DNA of 64,000 bases from Paraburkholderia fungorum (GCF_003610895.1 NZ_MCAS01000021.1:1-64000); one strand, 5' to 3'. Counted from the stretch's first letter, positions 53,633 through 62,528 are shown. Notes: a model not told the origin generated them from the letters alone. Numbers and translations: made by a program.

Positions 53633-55393
53633 TCAAAAGAACTGCACCCACTGCACCCAGACGCGCGGCGTGTTGTCGTGCGTGTCGGAAGTCGGCTTCC
53701 TGCCGCCGTGCCATGCAATGCTGGTGCGGAACAGGTACTTGTTCGGCGCGCCGAAGTTCATGCCGACGCCGTAGCTCAGCAGGCGCACGCTGTTGGACAG
53801 GCCTGGATCGGGCGCCGGTGCGTCGCCCGGTTTGGCGTTCGACAGGATGTAGCCGAAATCGAAGAAGCTCGTCAGCACAAAACCGCCCGCGCCGATATGC
53901 AGACCCGGCACCGTGTAGCGCAATTCGAGCGTGCTGGCGAAGCCGTCGTCACCAATCGCCTCGCCTTCTGGGTAGCCACGCACGCGGTTCGCACCGCCAA
54001 GCGAGAACTTTTCCGCCGCGGTCAGATTCTTCGAGGCGGCCTGGCCAGACGCGGAGAAGAACAAGGCGAGGTTCGGCGCGAGTTGCTGAAGGCGTTGGTA
54101 GTCTCCATAGAACTTCGTGAAGAAGCCGTTGGTGTGATAGCCATTCACGCTGGCGTCATCGGTTTTCTCGGCATCGCTGCCAAATCCGAGCGTGCCGAAC
54201 ATCACACCGGCAGTGTAGACGTTGACATAGCCTGTGCCGCGCGAATCGCCGTTCACCTGAGCCTTCAGCCCAATGATGTTCTTCTGCTGCGCAGGCGCAC
54301 CGCTCTGCTTGTCGTTCAACTGCTCGTAGGTCAGACCCACCTGCGCGAACAGATTCACGTTCTTGCTGCGCTCGATAGGATGGAGTACGAATAGATTGAC
54401 GACGTCCGCCGTGCCGTGCGCGTTCAGGTCCGCGAACTCCTTGCCGAGCGAATAGTTGAGCCTGCCGTAGTCGACACCCACGCGTGTCCCGAGGTGTCCC
54501 ACCGGCACGAGGTAGCTCACGTCGCCGAAATCGCTCAGGTTCTGGTTGGTGATGAAGCCCTGCACCGTCAGCAGATCGCCAATCCCGAGCGGACTCACGA
54601 GACTGGTTTTGAGCCCTAATCGATAGGCGCCCGCATAGCGGTTGCCGTAATTGTCCACGTCGACTTCGCCGGTGATGCGTTTGGGCTTTTCGGCCAGCAC
54701 CTCGACTTCGAGATCGGCCGTGCCGACCTGCGCGCCGCGGTTGAGAGTCGAACGAATCACCGCGCCTGGCAGATCGCGAATCAGCAACAAGGGGGTTTCG
54801 ACGGATTTCTCCGTAATGATGTCGCCTTCCTTCAAACGCGCGTGCAGCATGCCCAACACCTGATCTTCCGTCACGCGTGCTTCGGGCGGATAAGGATGCT
54901 TGACGGTGATCTTGCCCAGGCGCCCTTCGAGGATGCCGATCGTCACGACACCATCCGAAATGTTCTGCTTCGGCAGAAACGCGACGGCGAGGAAGTAACC
55001 ACGCTGGCGATAGAACGCCTTCACCTTGTCGACGATCTCGTTCAGACCGTCCAGGTCTACCTCGTGAAACGCATACGGTGCGAGCAGGGCGGTCAGTTCC
55101 TCGCTCGAGATAACGGTGTTGCCGGTAAAGCGAAAACCCTGGGGCGTGAAGCGCAGATCGGGGGCTTCGACCTTCGGCGTCGGCGGCGTCTCCGGCGGCT
55201 TGACGACCACGTTCGGGTCGGCCGGCGGCACCTGTGGAGGCGGCTTGATCGCCTCGATCAATTGCCCCGAAGTCGGTGGCGTCGGCGCAGTCTGCGGGAA
55301 TGCAGGCCATGCGGCACACAGACCTGCCGTCAGCAAGGCTGTGCGATGCAACACGTCAAAGCGCGTCGGCGTCCTGCACGGGAAAAATGGCAT
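53633..55393 (-). CDS. Two-partner-secretion transporter TpsB (ShlB/FhaC type)
   Basis: A 586-residue outer-membrane Omp85-type transporter for the adjacent TpsA. A signal peptide (LLTAGLCAAWPAFPQ) is followed by a Pro-rich linker, two POTRA domains (about 75-240: FRFTGNTVISSEELTALLAPY, VDKVKAFYRQRGYFLAVAFLP, GVVTIGILEGRLG), then the 16-strand barrel (from about 245) containing the VRGY motif in ANRVRGYPEGEA. The C-terminal residue is Phe (WVQWVQFF). It is the first gene of the tps operon; tpsA begins 34 bp later. Confidence 0.94.
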   Translation of the reverse strand: MPFFPCRTPTRFDVLHRTALLTAGLCAAWPAFPQTAPTPPTSGQLIEAIKPPPQVPPADPNVVVKPPETPPTPKVEAPDLRFTPQGFRFTGNTVISSEELTALLAPYAFHEVDLDGLNEIVDKVKAFYRQRGYFLAVAFLPKQNISDGVVTIGILEGRLGKITVKHPYPPEARVTEDQVLGMLHARLKEGDIITEKSVETPLLLIRDLPGAVIRSTLNRGAQVGTADLEVEVLAEKPKRITGEVDVDNYGNRYAGAYRLGLKTSLVSPLGIGDLLTVQGFITNQNLSDFGDVSYLVPVGHLGTRVGVDYGRLNYSLGKEFADLNAHGTADVVNLFVLHPIERSKNVNLFAQVGLTYEQLNDKQSGAPAQQKNIIGLKAQVNGDSRGTGYVNVYTAGVMFGTLGFGSDAEKTDDASVNGYHTNGFFTKFYGDYQRLQQLAPNLALFFSASGQAASKNLTAAEKFSLGGANRVRGYPEGEAIGDDGFASTLELRYTVPGLHIGAGGFVLTSFFDFGYILSNAKPGDAPAPDPGLSNSVRLLSYGVGMNFGAPNKYLFRTSIAWHGGRKPTSDTHDNTPRVWVQWVQFF

Positions 55394-55511
55394 TGGATAA
55401 AAACCCGGACGGTCGTTTTATGTTTCTTTCGCGTGCGATGCGCCACGCCCCCTGTCCTGCAATTCGCCGCACCTTGAACGAACTGCCTGCAAAGTTCAGC
55501 GAGTTGCCGCC

Positions 55512-55546
55512 ATGATGGGAAAGCCGCGTTTCCGAAACGTTTCCGT
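55512..55546 (-). promoter_or_regulatory. SARP-type direct-repeat promoter element of the tps operon
   Basis: On the minus strand two GGAAACG heptamers (55544-55538 and 55533-55527) are separated by 4 bp (TTTC). Nine bases later comes CATCAT (55517-55512), which matches -10 at four of six positions. The element lies about 130 bp before tpsB and about 95 bp after the SARP gene's stop. Only one base differs from the element before tssA over 21 bp (55526-55546). Both lack a clear -35. Confidence 0.58.
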
Positions 55547-55639
55547 CCTTGATAGAAGCGCCTCAGCGCCTGTAATACCGATGCGGATGAGCACGGCGGC
55601 ACGCACAGCGCGAGCATCCTTGCGACGCTCGTTTCACCG

Positions 55640-58129
55640 CTATGCGTTCGATTTCGGCACACCTTCGAGTGCGAGCCGCGCACTGGCAACGCGCTGATGC
55701 GCCCATTGCCGCCGCTCGCGCGAGAGCGATTGATAGGCCGCTTCACGCAGCATCGGATGGCGGAACGCATAGCAGCCCGCCCCCGTCGCCACGATGAGCC
55801 GCGCTTGCAGCAGCATGGTCAGTAGCGAATCGATCTCGGCGACACTGCGCCCCGCCGCGTCGGCCAGCAACGCAGCAGTGAAATCCCTGCCGCTGGCAGC
55901 GGCGAGTTGCGCCAGCGGTTTGGCGGCGCCCGCGGAATCGATGCGCCCCATCAGCAATTCGTGCAGAGACGGCGGCACGGCATTGGCCGGCATGCGCTCG
56001 GCATCGGTCGCCGCGCGGGCGAGCGCCATCAGGTAGAGCGGTACCCCGTCCGCACGCTTCGCGATTTGCGCCTCCGTATCGGGTTCGAGCGCGGCGCCCT
56101 GAGTGAGCGACGCGATGAGTTCCATACTCGACTCTGGCGACAGCGGTTTGAGCTGGATGCGGGCGATCGCGGTCGTCGACAGCCATGGCGCAGCAAAGTC
56201 GTCGCGCCCCACGAGGATCGGCAGCCGCCGGTGCAATGGCGCCTCAACGAGGCGCGCCACCAGTTGCAACGTGCCAGGGTCGGCCCATTGCAGATCATCG
56301 AGACAGATGAGGCCGCCATCCGGCACGGTTTCTTCGAGCAGCGCGAGCAGATGGGTCACAACCGCTTCGGCCTGCCGTGAGGCGCATTCGAGTTGGTTCA
56401 AGCGATCGCTGAACACCTTGCTCAAGGCTTCGAGCGCCGCTTGAGCACGTGGCGTGTCGGGTATCGTGGCATCGCGCAGCCAGCGTCGGAACGGATGATA
56501 AAGTGTCGTCGCCAATTCGGGCCGGCAGCGCAGTTCGATCGCCGGCACGCCCCGGCTCTTCACAAATTGCCTGACCAGTGATGATTTGCCCGTACCCGCG
56601 TCGCCCGTCATCAGCAACGCGCGCATCGATAGCTGAGCGCACTGGCGCAATGCGTGGTTCAACTGCGTCAATTGCGCGTCACGTCCGATCAGCGTGCCGC
56701 GCTCGCGCGCCGGCAGCGCGGCGTCGAGCGGCATCGCCAGCAGCGCTTCCACTCTCTCGCCGGTGGAGGCATCGCTGACGAACACCTGGCGCACGGCACG
56801 GAAATCGCATTCCGGCAGCAGCTCGGCCGTCGCGTCGCTCATGAGCACTTCGCCGGCGCGCGCGCTGTTGGCGAGCAAGCCGACGATGCGCGTCAGCCGG
56901 CAACCGAGATCCGGTTGATTCTCATGGGCCGCGCTGAGCGTCAGCCCGGTGTGGATACCGAATACGATGTCGACGCTGCCGCGCTCGGGTGTACCGATCG
57001 CCCCATCCGCCTTGATCGAATCGCGGCATTCGAGCGCGGCTGTCACGGCCTGACGGACCGCGCCTTCATGCGTGACCGGAAAGCCGAAGTACGCGAACAT
57101 GCCACCGCCTGGCGCGTGCACGATATAGCCGCCCGCTGCCTGCAGAATCGCTTCGCAGCGTTTGCGCGGCGCGACAAGCGCGGCGGCCCAGCTATCCGGA
57201 TCGTCGCAACGCGGCACGGTCAACTGGCAATACGCGACCGTGATCAGGCGACGCTCCGCCGCCTCGGCAAACATCGGCGCAACCGAGCGTGTCGGCGTCG
57301 CGACGAGCGCGAGCGTGTCGCGGTGCGGGGGGACGTCGAGTGCAGCCCGGCAGTGTTCGAGTTCCGCTTGCGCCTCGGTGCGGCGACCGGCGCGCATCAG
57401 CAAACCGATCAGCAACTGCCACGCGGATTCATCCCAAGGCTCTTCAACCGTCAGACGGCGAGCGTGGGCGGCCGCACGGGTGAACTCGCCCTGCTGCGCA
57501 AATCCTTCAGTCAGGAATCGCCGCAGGCGCGAGATCGCACAACGGTAAGCGACGCGACGCGCGTCCATCCAGCGTTCGAATTCACCGGCGTCATCAATCT
57601 GGATATCGGCGAGGAATTCCCCCCGGTAAAGCGCCGCAGTTTCCGACAATGCTTCGAGCTCGGCCGGCGCTGCGCCCGCCGCGGTCTCGACCAGCCGGTC
57701 GTCGGGCGGCAACTCGCCAATCGCCACAGACAAGGCGTGGACGTCGACCCACGGAAGCGCGTCCGGCCGCAAGCACAGCAGATCACGATGGATCTCGAAG
57801 CACTCTTCGCCGAGCGCGGCTTTCACGTCGAACAGAATGCGTTTGAGCTTGCGCCGCCCGCTCCCGGGCTCTTCGCCGGGCCAAAGCAATTCGGCCAGCC
57901 AGTCGCGCGAATGCGCCGCCCCCGGTTGCGACACGAGCCACGCGAGCAGCGCACGCGACTTGTGATACTTCAGTGGGAGTACGGTATCGCCCCGCTCGAT
58001 ACGCATCGGTCCAAGTAACGCGATGCGATTTGCATGTGGCACAGCAAGTTCGTTGCCGTCTGCGCGATAACGCTGAAGCAGCGGCAACACCGCCGCCTGT
58101 CCTGCCGGATTTGATTCGATCACGAGCAT
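55640..58129 (-). CDS. SARP/BTAD transcriptional activator with degenerate cyclase and STAND ATPase domains
   Basis: An 829-residue regulator. Order: OmpR-like winged HTH (about 35-120: RIALLGPMRIERGDTVLPL, SRALLAWLVSQPGAAHSRDW, LAELLWPGEEPGSGRRKLKR), BTAD domain (about 130-270: FERWMDARRVAYRC, PWDESAWQLLIGLLMRAGR), a class III cyclase-like domain (about 292-470), then a STAND-type ATPase (Walker A GDAGTGKSS; Walker B GGLICLDDLQWAD) and helical repeats. Both metal-binding Asp of the cyclase are lost: VAYCQLT instead of xxxCDxx, and PGGGMFAYFG instead of GDGxxAYFG. It therefore senses or regulates rather than makes cAMP. It is immediately upstream of the tps promoter on the same strand and is the best candidate to bind the two direct-repeat elements. 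Confidence 0.87.
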   Translation of the reverse strand: MLVIESNPAGQAAVLPLLQRYRADGNELAVPHANRIALLGPMRIERGDTVLPLKYHKSRALLAWLVSQPGAAHSRDWLAELLWPGEEPGSGRRKLKRILFDVKAALGEECFEIHRDLLCLRPDALPWVDVHALSVAIGELPPDDRLVETAAGAAPAELEALSETAALYRGEFLADIQIDDAGEFERWMDARRVAYRCAISRLRRFLTEGFAQQGEFTRAAAHARRLTVEEPWDESAWQLLIGLLMRAGRRTEAQAELEHCRAALDVPPHRDTLALVATPTRSVAPMFAEAAERRLITVAYCQLTVPRCDDPDSWAAALVAPRKRCEAILQAAGGYIVHAPGGGMFAYFGFPVTHEGAVRQAVTAALECRDSIKADGAIGTPERGSVDIVFGIHTGLTLSAAHENQPDLGCRLTRIVGLLANSARAGEVLMSDATAELLPECDFRAVRQVFVSDASTGERVEALLAMPLDAALPARERGTLIGRDAQLTQLNHALRQCAQLSMRALLMTGDAGTGKSSLVRQFVKSRGVPAIELRCRPELATTLYHPFRRWLRDATIPDTPRAQAALEALSKVFSDRLNQLECASRQAEAVVTHLLALLEETVPDGGLICLDDLQWADPGTLQLVARLVEAPLHRRLPILVGRDDFAAPWLSTTAIARIQLKPLSPESSMELIASLTQGAALEPDTEAQIAKRADGVPLYLMALARAATDAERMPANAVPPSLHELLMGRIDSAGAAKPLAQLAAASGRDFTAALLADAAGRSVAEIDSLLTMLLQARLIVATGAGCYAFRHPMLREAAYQSLSRERRQWAHQRVASARLALEGVPKSNA

Positions 58130-58520
58130 GTCGTGTCCGCCCCCGCCGTGCGACGCCTCTCAGGTGCATCGCCGGACTGGATGCCTGCTCCAGTTAATTG
58201 TGAATGAACTCACCCTGAGTCATCGACCCGGGTTAGTGGTCTTTACTGTCATCAAGTACCGGCGGAGGATCGAATCCCAATTGGGACGGTCCACTTCGTA
58301 TCCCCGTGGTCACTGAGTTTTCTGGCGCCGCCTGCTGCGACCCTCATGCCTGGTCGCGGCAAGGACTTTTAACAAATAATATTCATCGTACTAATACAAA
58401 GCCGGTGCTTGATTTGTATGCCGTGCCGACCTATGAAACCATCGCTACAGCCACCCCGGCCACGCCCAGAAAGGCGGTGCCACATCTCGCGATAAATTCA
58501 CGCTGGCGGGCCGGCTGCGT
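58130..58520. other. 391-bp gap holding the SARP promoter region
   Basis: No gene is supported here. It contains a palindrome CCCAATTGGG (about 58278-58287) and an unusually AT-rich stretch (about 58366-58410, with TTTTAACAAATAATATT) in this GC-rich genome, a likely promoter or bending site for the SARP gene on the minus strand. No copy of the GGAAACG direct repeat is present, so simple autoregulation through that element is not seen. Confidence 0.5.
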
Positions 58521-59612
58521 TCACCGGCTCATCTCGGTGCGCGTGCCGCCGCTCAGCACGCCCAGATCGCGCGCCGCCTTTGCCGCCTCGCTGATATGAC
58601 GAATCCGCAGTTTCTCGACGATCTCCGGATAGACCCTTCGGTGTACCTGGTTTGCGGAAAGCTTGAGCGCCTGTGCGATCGGCGCCGCCGCCATGCCGCG
58701 GCTCAACATCCGCAGGACTTCGATATCGCGCGCCGAGAGCTTGTATTCGTCGGTAGCGGCACGCGCACGCGCCTCGGCGCGCCACTCCACCAGTTCGGCC
58801 GCCAATACCCGCAGCGTGTGACGCCGCCTCAACATCAGATCCTGGCTTCTTGCGTCGCTCATACCCGCGACTAGCAGATACGCGACGAAAGACTCGCCCG
58901 CGGTGCGAGCGGGCGAAATCACACCGGTGGAAAAACCTGCCTCGGCAAATGCGTCGAACGTCTGGCGCTGTCCAGCGCTGCGGATCTCGATCTGATCGCC
59001 CGGGCACGGCGCGCTGTTCGAACGTGCGTACTCCAGAAACAGGTCATTCATATACCACCGCCGCTGCACGAACTTTTGCAGCAAGGAGAAACAGCCTTCC
59101 GACATGAAGTGACACCAGCTGATGCCCTGCTCCCGATTGGAGAGCTGATACGACGCGAAGATGTACTTCGCCGGCGCTTGTCCGCGCGAGGCAAGCACCG
59201 TCGATACGCGATGCGCGAGCCTGGGTTCGCTGCGCGTCGCGCGGATCGAGTCGAGGTTGCTCAACCCCATCTGCGAGGTCCTGCCAGTTGTTTCGGTGCG
59301 CTCGCGCAGCAACCGTTCGTAACGCTCGAACGCGCGCTGGTAAGCGACTCTCAGCGCGTCGCGATGAGGATCGCTTGCAACGGCCTCCCGCAAGTCATCT
59401 GTGCTGCGGATCCGTGTCGAAATGGTGATGCACATGCCATCGGGTTGCACGAGTTGCCGTTCGATCAGTTGTCCATCGGGGCTCGCCATCAACGATAGCC
59501 GCAGCCGCTCTTTCGCCGCCCAGGCGGTCTCAACGAACTCCAGGTCCACGGTACAAGATCCCCTTTCGCCGTGCCAGAAGACGCGGGAAGTCCAGCGTTG
59601 CCTGAAAATCAT
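58521..59612 (-). CDS. LuxR-family regulator with an extra N-terminal domain
   Basis: A protein of about 363 residues, with a C-terminal LuxR HTH (LSARDIEVLRMLSRGMAAAP, ALKLSANQVHRRVYPEIVEKL) at about 290-350. The middle part (SNLDSIRATRSEPRLAHRV, then ISWCHFMSEGCFSLLQKFV) could be a sensor domain; no acyl-homoserine lactone motif is evident. Residues 1-100 (SCTVDLEFVETAWAAKERLR, GMCITISTRIRSTDDL) look like a separate folded domain I do not recognise. The frame is open upstream to 59948, but that part has a composition unlike protein. I chose ATG 59612, with a weak ribosome site; a start at residue 42 (MASPDG) is possible. Divergent from the hybrid kinase gene. Confidence 0.65.
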   Translation of the reverse strand: MIFRQRWTSRVFWHGERGSCTVDLEFVETAWAAKERLRLSLMASPDGQLIERQLVQPDGMCITISTRIRSTDDLREAVASDPHRDALRVAYQRAFERYERLLRERTETTGRTSQMGLSNLDSIRATRSEPRLAHRVSTVLASRGQAPAKYIFASYQLSNREQGISWCHFMSEGCFSLLQKFVQRRWYMNDLFLEYARSNSAPCPGDQIEIRSAGQRQTFDAFAEAGFSTGVISPARTAGESFVAYLLVAGMSDARSQDLMLRRRHTLRVLAAELVEWRAEARARAATDEYKLSARDIEVLRMLSRGMAAAPIAQALKLSANQVHRRVYPEIVEKLRIRHISEAAKAARDLGVLSGGTRTEMSR

Positions 59613-59955
59613 GTGCCCGCAGCCGTGGGGAAAATGCGGGGGTGTTGCTTTGCTGCAAGCAGCACATGGACGCGCGACATGCTTGTTGCCACCTTGGGTC
59701 ACCCGTACGTTCGTTTCTTTCGTCGGTCGTCGAACGATGCGGTCTGCCGTGACCTTAGTGCAAAGCGCGGCGATAGAACATACCTGGAAATGAGTATCCC
59801 GACGCCGCTTCAGAAGCCGTTCGATATCCGGCCCGCGAATCTTACGAAGATTGCAAGCAATGCGCATCAGACTAAAGTCCCATGCCGGCGATAAAAATCT
59901 GTGGGAGACTCCCGGTGCGAACCGGTCGTGACTTAACGCCAAAGGCACTAGAACA
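59613..59955. other. 343-bp gap between divergent luxR and kinase genes, with small hairpins
   Basis: The gap holds the promoters of two divergent genes. Near the kinase start, GGGA-GAC-TCCC (59903-59913) and CCGGT-GCGA-ACCGG (59912-59925) form two short stems that share two bases and so exclude each other. This might be a leader control element or chance. It does not match a cobalamin or other riboswitch I know. Confidence 0.35.
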
Positions 59956-61791
59956 ATGAACCCTCAAGCGGCGCCGATAGCCGGGACCTCTTCCCCTTAT
60001 GCCGATCAGATCTTTGCAGCGCAGATGGCTGCGCTGCGCCGCAACTTCCCCGTCGCGCTCGCGGGCTCGTTGCTCACGGTCGGCCTGATCGTCGTTGTAT
60101 TGCACGGCAATTTCCCGCTGTACGAACTGCTGAGCTGGCTCGCCGCGAACGCGCTGGTCACGCTCACGCGTGCGGTGCTCGTAGCGCGGTACGCACGCGC
60201 GAGCCGGCAGATGGCGTCACTGCGGCGCTGGGAACGCTCGATACGATGGTGCACGGCGCTCGCCGGCGCGCTCTGGGGTCTGCCTTATGCGTACTGGCTG
60301 TTTCATGCGCCTTTCGAACATCAGATGTTCCTGATCATCGGCCTGCTCACGCTCGGCACCGGCGCGATTTACGCGTATTGCATTCATCTGCCGCTGCTCT
60401 ATGCGTTCGAAGTGCCTTATTTCATACCGTCGTTCGCCGCGCTTTCGTTGTTGCCCGGAACGATCGCTCACGCGCTCGGCCTCGCCGGCGTGCTGTACCT
60501 GGCGGTCACGTTCGCCTTTGCTCATCGCATGTACCGCACGCAACTCGATTCGCTGCGCATCCGCTTCGAGAACACCGACCTGCTGCAGCGTCTGGCCGTC
60601 GAGAAAGAAGCGGCGGAGCGCAGCAATCTGGCCAAGTCGCAATTTCTCGCTTCGGCGAGTCACGACCTGCGTCAGCCAGTTCACGCGCTGAGTCTGTATG
60701 TCGGAGTCCTACGCGAACAGCAGTTAAATGCAAAGAGCCGTCAGCTGGTCGATCACATTGGCCGCGCGACCGCGGCGATGGGTAGTCTGTTCGACGGCTT
60801 GTTGAACATCTCGCGGCTCGATGCGGGCGTCATCAAGCCGCGGCGCCGCCATTTCCCAATCGACTCGCTGCTCGATCAGATTCAACGCGAGTACGCGCCG
60901 CAAGCGGCGGCACGCCGGCTTATCCTGCGTGTGCGTTGCGCCGGCGCGCCTGTCGTCTATTCCGATCCTGTGTTGCTCGACCGCATTCTGCGTAACCTGG
61001 TCGACAACGCGATCCGGCACACACGGCAAGGCGGTGTGCTGATCGCGTGCCGTCAGCGCGGCGCGAAGTTGCGCGTGGAAGTGTGGGATACCGGTGTGGG
61101 CATTGCGCCCGAGGAACATGGGAGCATCTTTCTCGAGTTCCGCCAACTGAGTAATCCTGAACGGGACCGCAACAAGGGCCTAGGGCTTGGCCTGGCCATC
61201 GTGCGTCGCACCGCCGACCTGCTCGGTCATCCGCTTGAATTGCGCTCGCGGCCCGGAAGCGGCAGTGTGTTCGCAATCACGTTGCCGCTCGGCGAAACAG
61301 AGTCTGAGGCCGGGTCCGACGGGCCGTTTTCGTCCGCCGCCGATGCGGATCCGGACACAGATGACGACGCCGATAAGCAACGCTCCCAGGGACACCTTAT
61401 CTTCATTGTCGAAGACGACGCGGACAATCTGCACGGCCTGCAACTGCTGCTGGAAACGTGGGGCTATCGGGTGATGGTCGGCAGCTGCGGCGAAGAGATC
61501 TTGCAAGCGGCGCTCGACGCCGCCGAGAAGCCAGCGCTGATCCTATGCGACTTCCGGCTGCGTGATCACGAGACCGGCATCGAAGTCATAGATCGTCTGC
61601 ACGAGGAGTACGCAGACGACACGATCCCGGCAATGTTGATTAGCGGCGACACCGATCCCTCCCGGCTGATCGAAGCGTCCGCGCACGCGTGGCCGCTGTT
61701 GCACAAACCGGTCGACTCGGTTCATCTGCGCCAGGTAATCGCGCAACTGCTCGCGCCCGCTACGCGCGAGCGGGACGGCAACACCGCCTAG
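59956..61791 (+). CDS. Hybrid sensor histidine kinase with C-terminal receiver
   Basis: A 611-residue membrane kinase. The N-terminal part has about six hydrophobic helices (FPVALAGSLLTVGLIVVVL, MFLIIGLLTLGTGAIYAYC, AHALGLAGVLYLAVTFAFA) and almost no periplasmic loops, suggesting sensing within the membrane. A short coiled coil precedes the H box (SASHDLRQPVHALSLYVGVL, His near residue 236), the N box (RNLVDNAIRH), G boxes (VWDTGVGIAPEE, GLGLGLAIVRRTADL) and a receiver domain (FIVEDDADNLHGLQLLLE, ILCDFRLRDHETG, with Lys in LLHKPVD). It probably signals to the convergent NarL-type regulator, whose stop is 4 bp away. The signal is unknown. Confidence 0.9.
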   Translation: MNPQAAPIAGTSSPYADQIFAAQMAALRRNFPVALAGSLLTVGLIVVVLHGNFPLYELLSWLAANALVTLTRAVLVARYARASRQMASLRRWERSIRWCTALAGALWGLPYAYWLFHAPFEHQMFLIIGLLTLGTGAIYAYCIHLPLLYAFEVPYFIPSFAALSLLPGTIAHALGLAGVLYLAVTFAFAHRMYRTQLDSLRIRFENTDLLQRLAVEKEAAERSNLAKSQFLASASHDLRQPVHALSLYVGVLREQQLNAKSRQLVDHIGRATAAMGSLFDGLLNISRLDAGVIKPRRRHFPIDSLLDQIQREYAPQAAARRLILRVRCAGAPVVYSDPVLLDRILRNLVDNAIRHTRQGGVLIACRQRGAKLRVEVWDTGVGIAPEEHGSIFLEFRQLSNPERDRNKGLGLGLAIVRRTADLLGHPLELRSRPGSGSVFAITLPLGETESEAGSDGPFSSAADADPDTDDDADKQRSQGHLIFIVEDDADNLHGLQLLLETWGYRVMVGSCGEEILQAALDAAEKPALILCDFRLRDHETGIEVIDRLHEEYADDTIPAMLISGDTDPSRLIEASAHAWPLLHKPVDSVHLRQVIAQLLAPATRERDGNTA

Positions 61792-61795
61792 CGTG

Positions 61796-62446
61796 TCAGT
61801 TCGGCTTGCCGAATAGCCCGGCACGGCGCGCGATCAGCACCGCTTGCGTGCGATTGATTACGCCGAGTCCGGCGAGGATCGCCGTCATGTGCGCTTTGAC
61901 GGTTTTCTCGCTCGTACCCAGCCGCGCTGAGATTTCGCTGTTACGCAGGCCGTCGCAGACGAGTCGCAACACTTCGATCTGCCGCGGCGTCAATGCGCCG
62001 AGCAAGGCTGCGTCGTCGGATTGAGCGGGGCGGCGCCCGGTTGTATCGATGGCCGCGTAGGCGTGCGGCACGATCTGTTTGCCTGCGATCACGCCGTGGA
62101 GCGCTTCCAGCAATGCTTTGCTCGAAGCAGATTTGTGAATGAAGCCGTGGGCGCCGGCGGACAAAGCGGTGTGCACGTCGTCAGGGTCTTCCGAAGCGGA
62201 CAGCACCAGAATGTGAAGGCCCGGACGCGCTTGCCGAAGACGCCTCAGCAAGGCACTGCCGCCCACGTCCGGCAAGTAGTAGTCCATCATCACAACGCCG
62301 ATCTCGGTGTGCGCGTCGAGCGCGGCAATGGCCTCGCTGCCGTTGGAAACCGCATGTACGATGAAATCGGGCGCAGCCTGCGTGAGCGCGAGAACGAGCC
62401 CTTCGCGAAACATTGCGTGATCGTCGATCAACAGAATTGCTCGCAT
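61796..62446 (-). CDS. NarL/FixJ-family response regulator
   Basis: A 216-residue response regulator: receiver (AILLIDDHAMFREGLVLAL, phospho-Asp in VVMMDYYLPDVGG, Lys in HKSASSKALL) and a C-terminal LuxR HTH (LTPRQIEVLRLVCDGLRNSE, RLGTSEKTVKAHMTAILAGLGV). I start at ATG 62446 (MRAILLIDDH). A longer frame to 62512 has no ribosome site. It ends 4 bp from the hybrid kinase stop, so the two genes are tail to tail. The pair is likely a cognate system. Confidence 0.9.
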   Translation of the reverse strand: MRAILLIDDHAMFREGLVLALTQAAPDFIVHAVSNGSEAIAALDAHTEIGVVMMDYYLPDVGGSALLRRLRQARPGLHILVLSASEDPDDVHTALSAGAHGFIHKSASSKALLEALHGVIAGKQIVPHAYAAIDTTGRRPAQSDDAALLGALTPRQIEVLRLVCDGLRNSEISARLGTSEKTVKAHMTAILAGLGVINRTQAVLIARRAGLFGKPN

Positions 62447-62528
62447 CGGATCTTCGGTCTCCGTGGATGGACCTGGCAGCGGTCGTGCAGAAAACTGGAC
62501 AGGGTAAAACAAAAGCAGGAAAACGAAA

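Noticed and set aside
59895..59945. Cobalamin-type riboswitch before the hybrid kinase
   Set aside because: The sequence superficially resembles part of a B12 leader (GGGA..., GGTGCGA), but the conserved box and overall length are missing.
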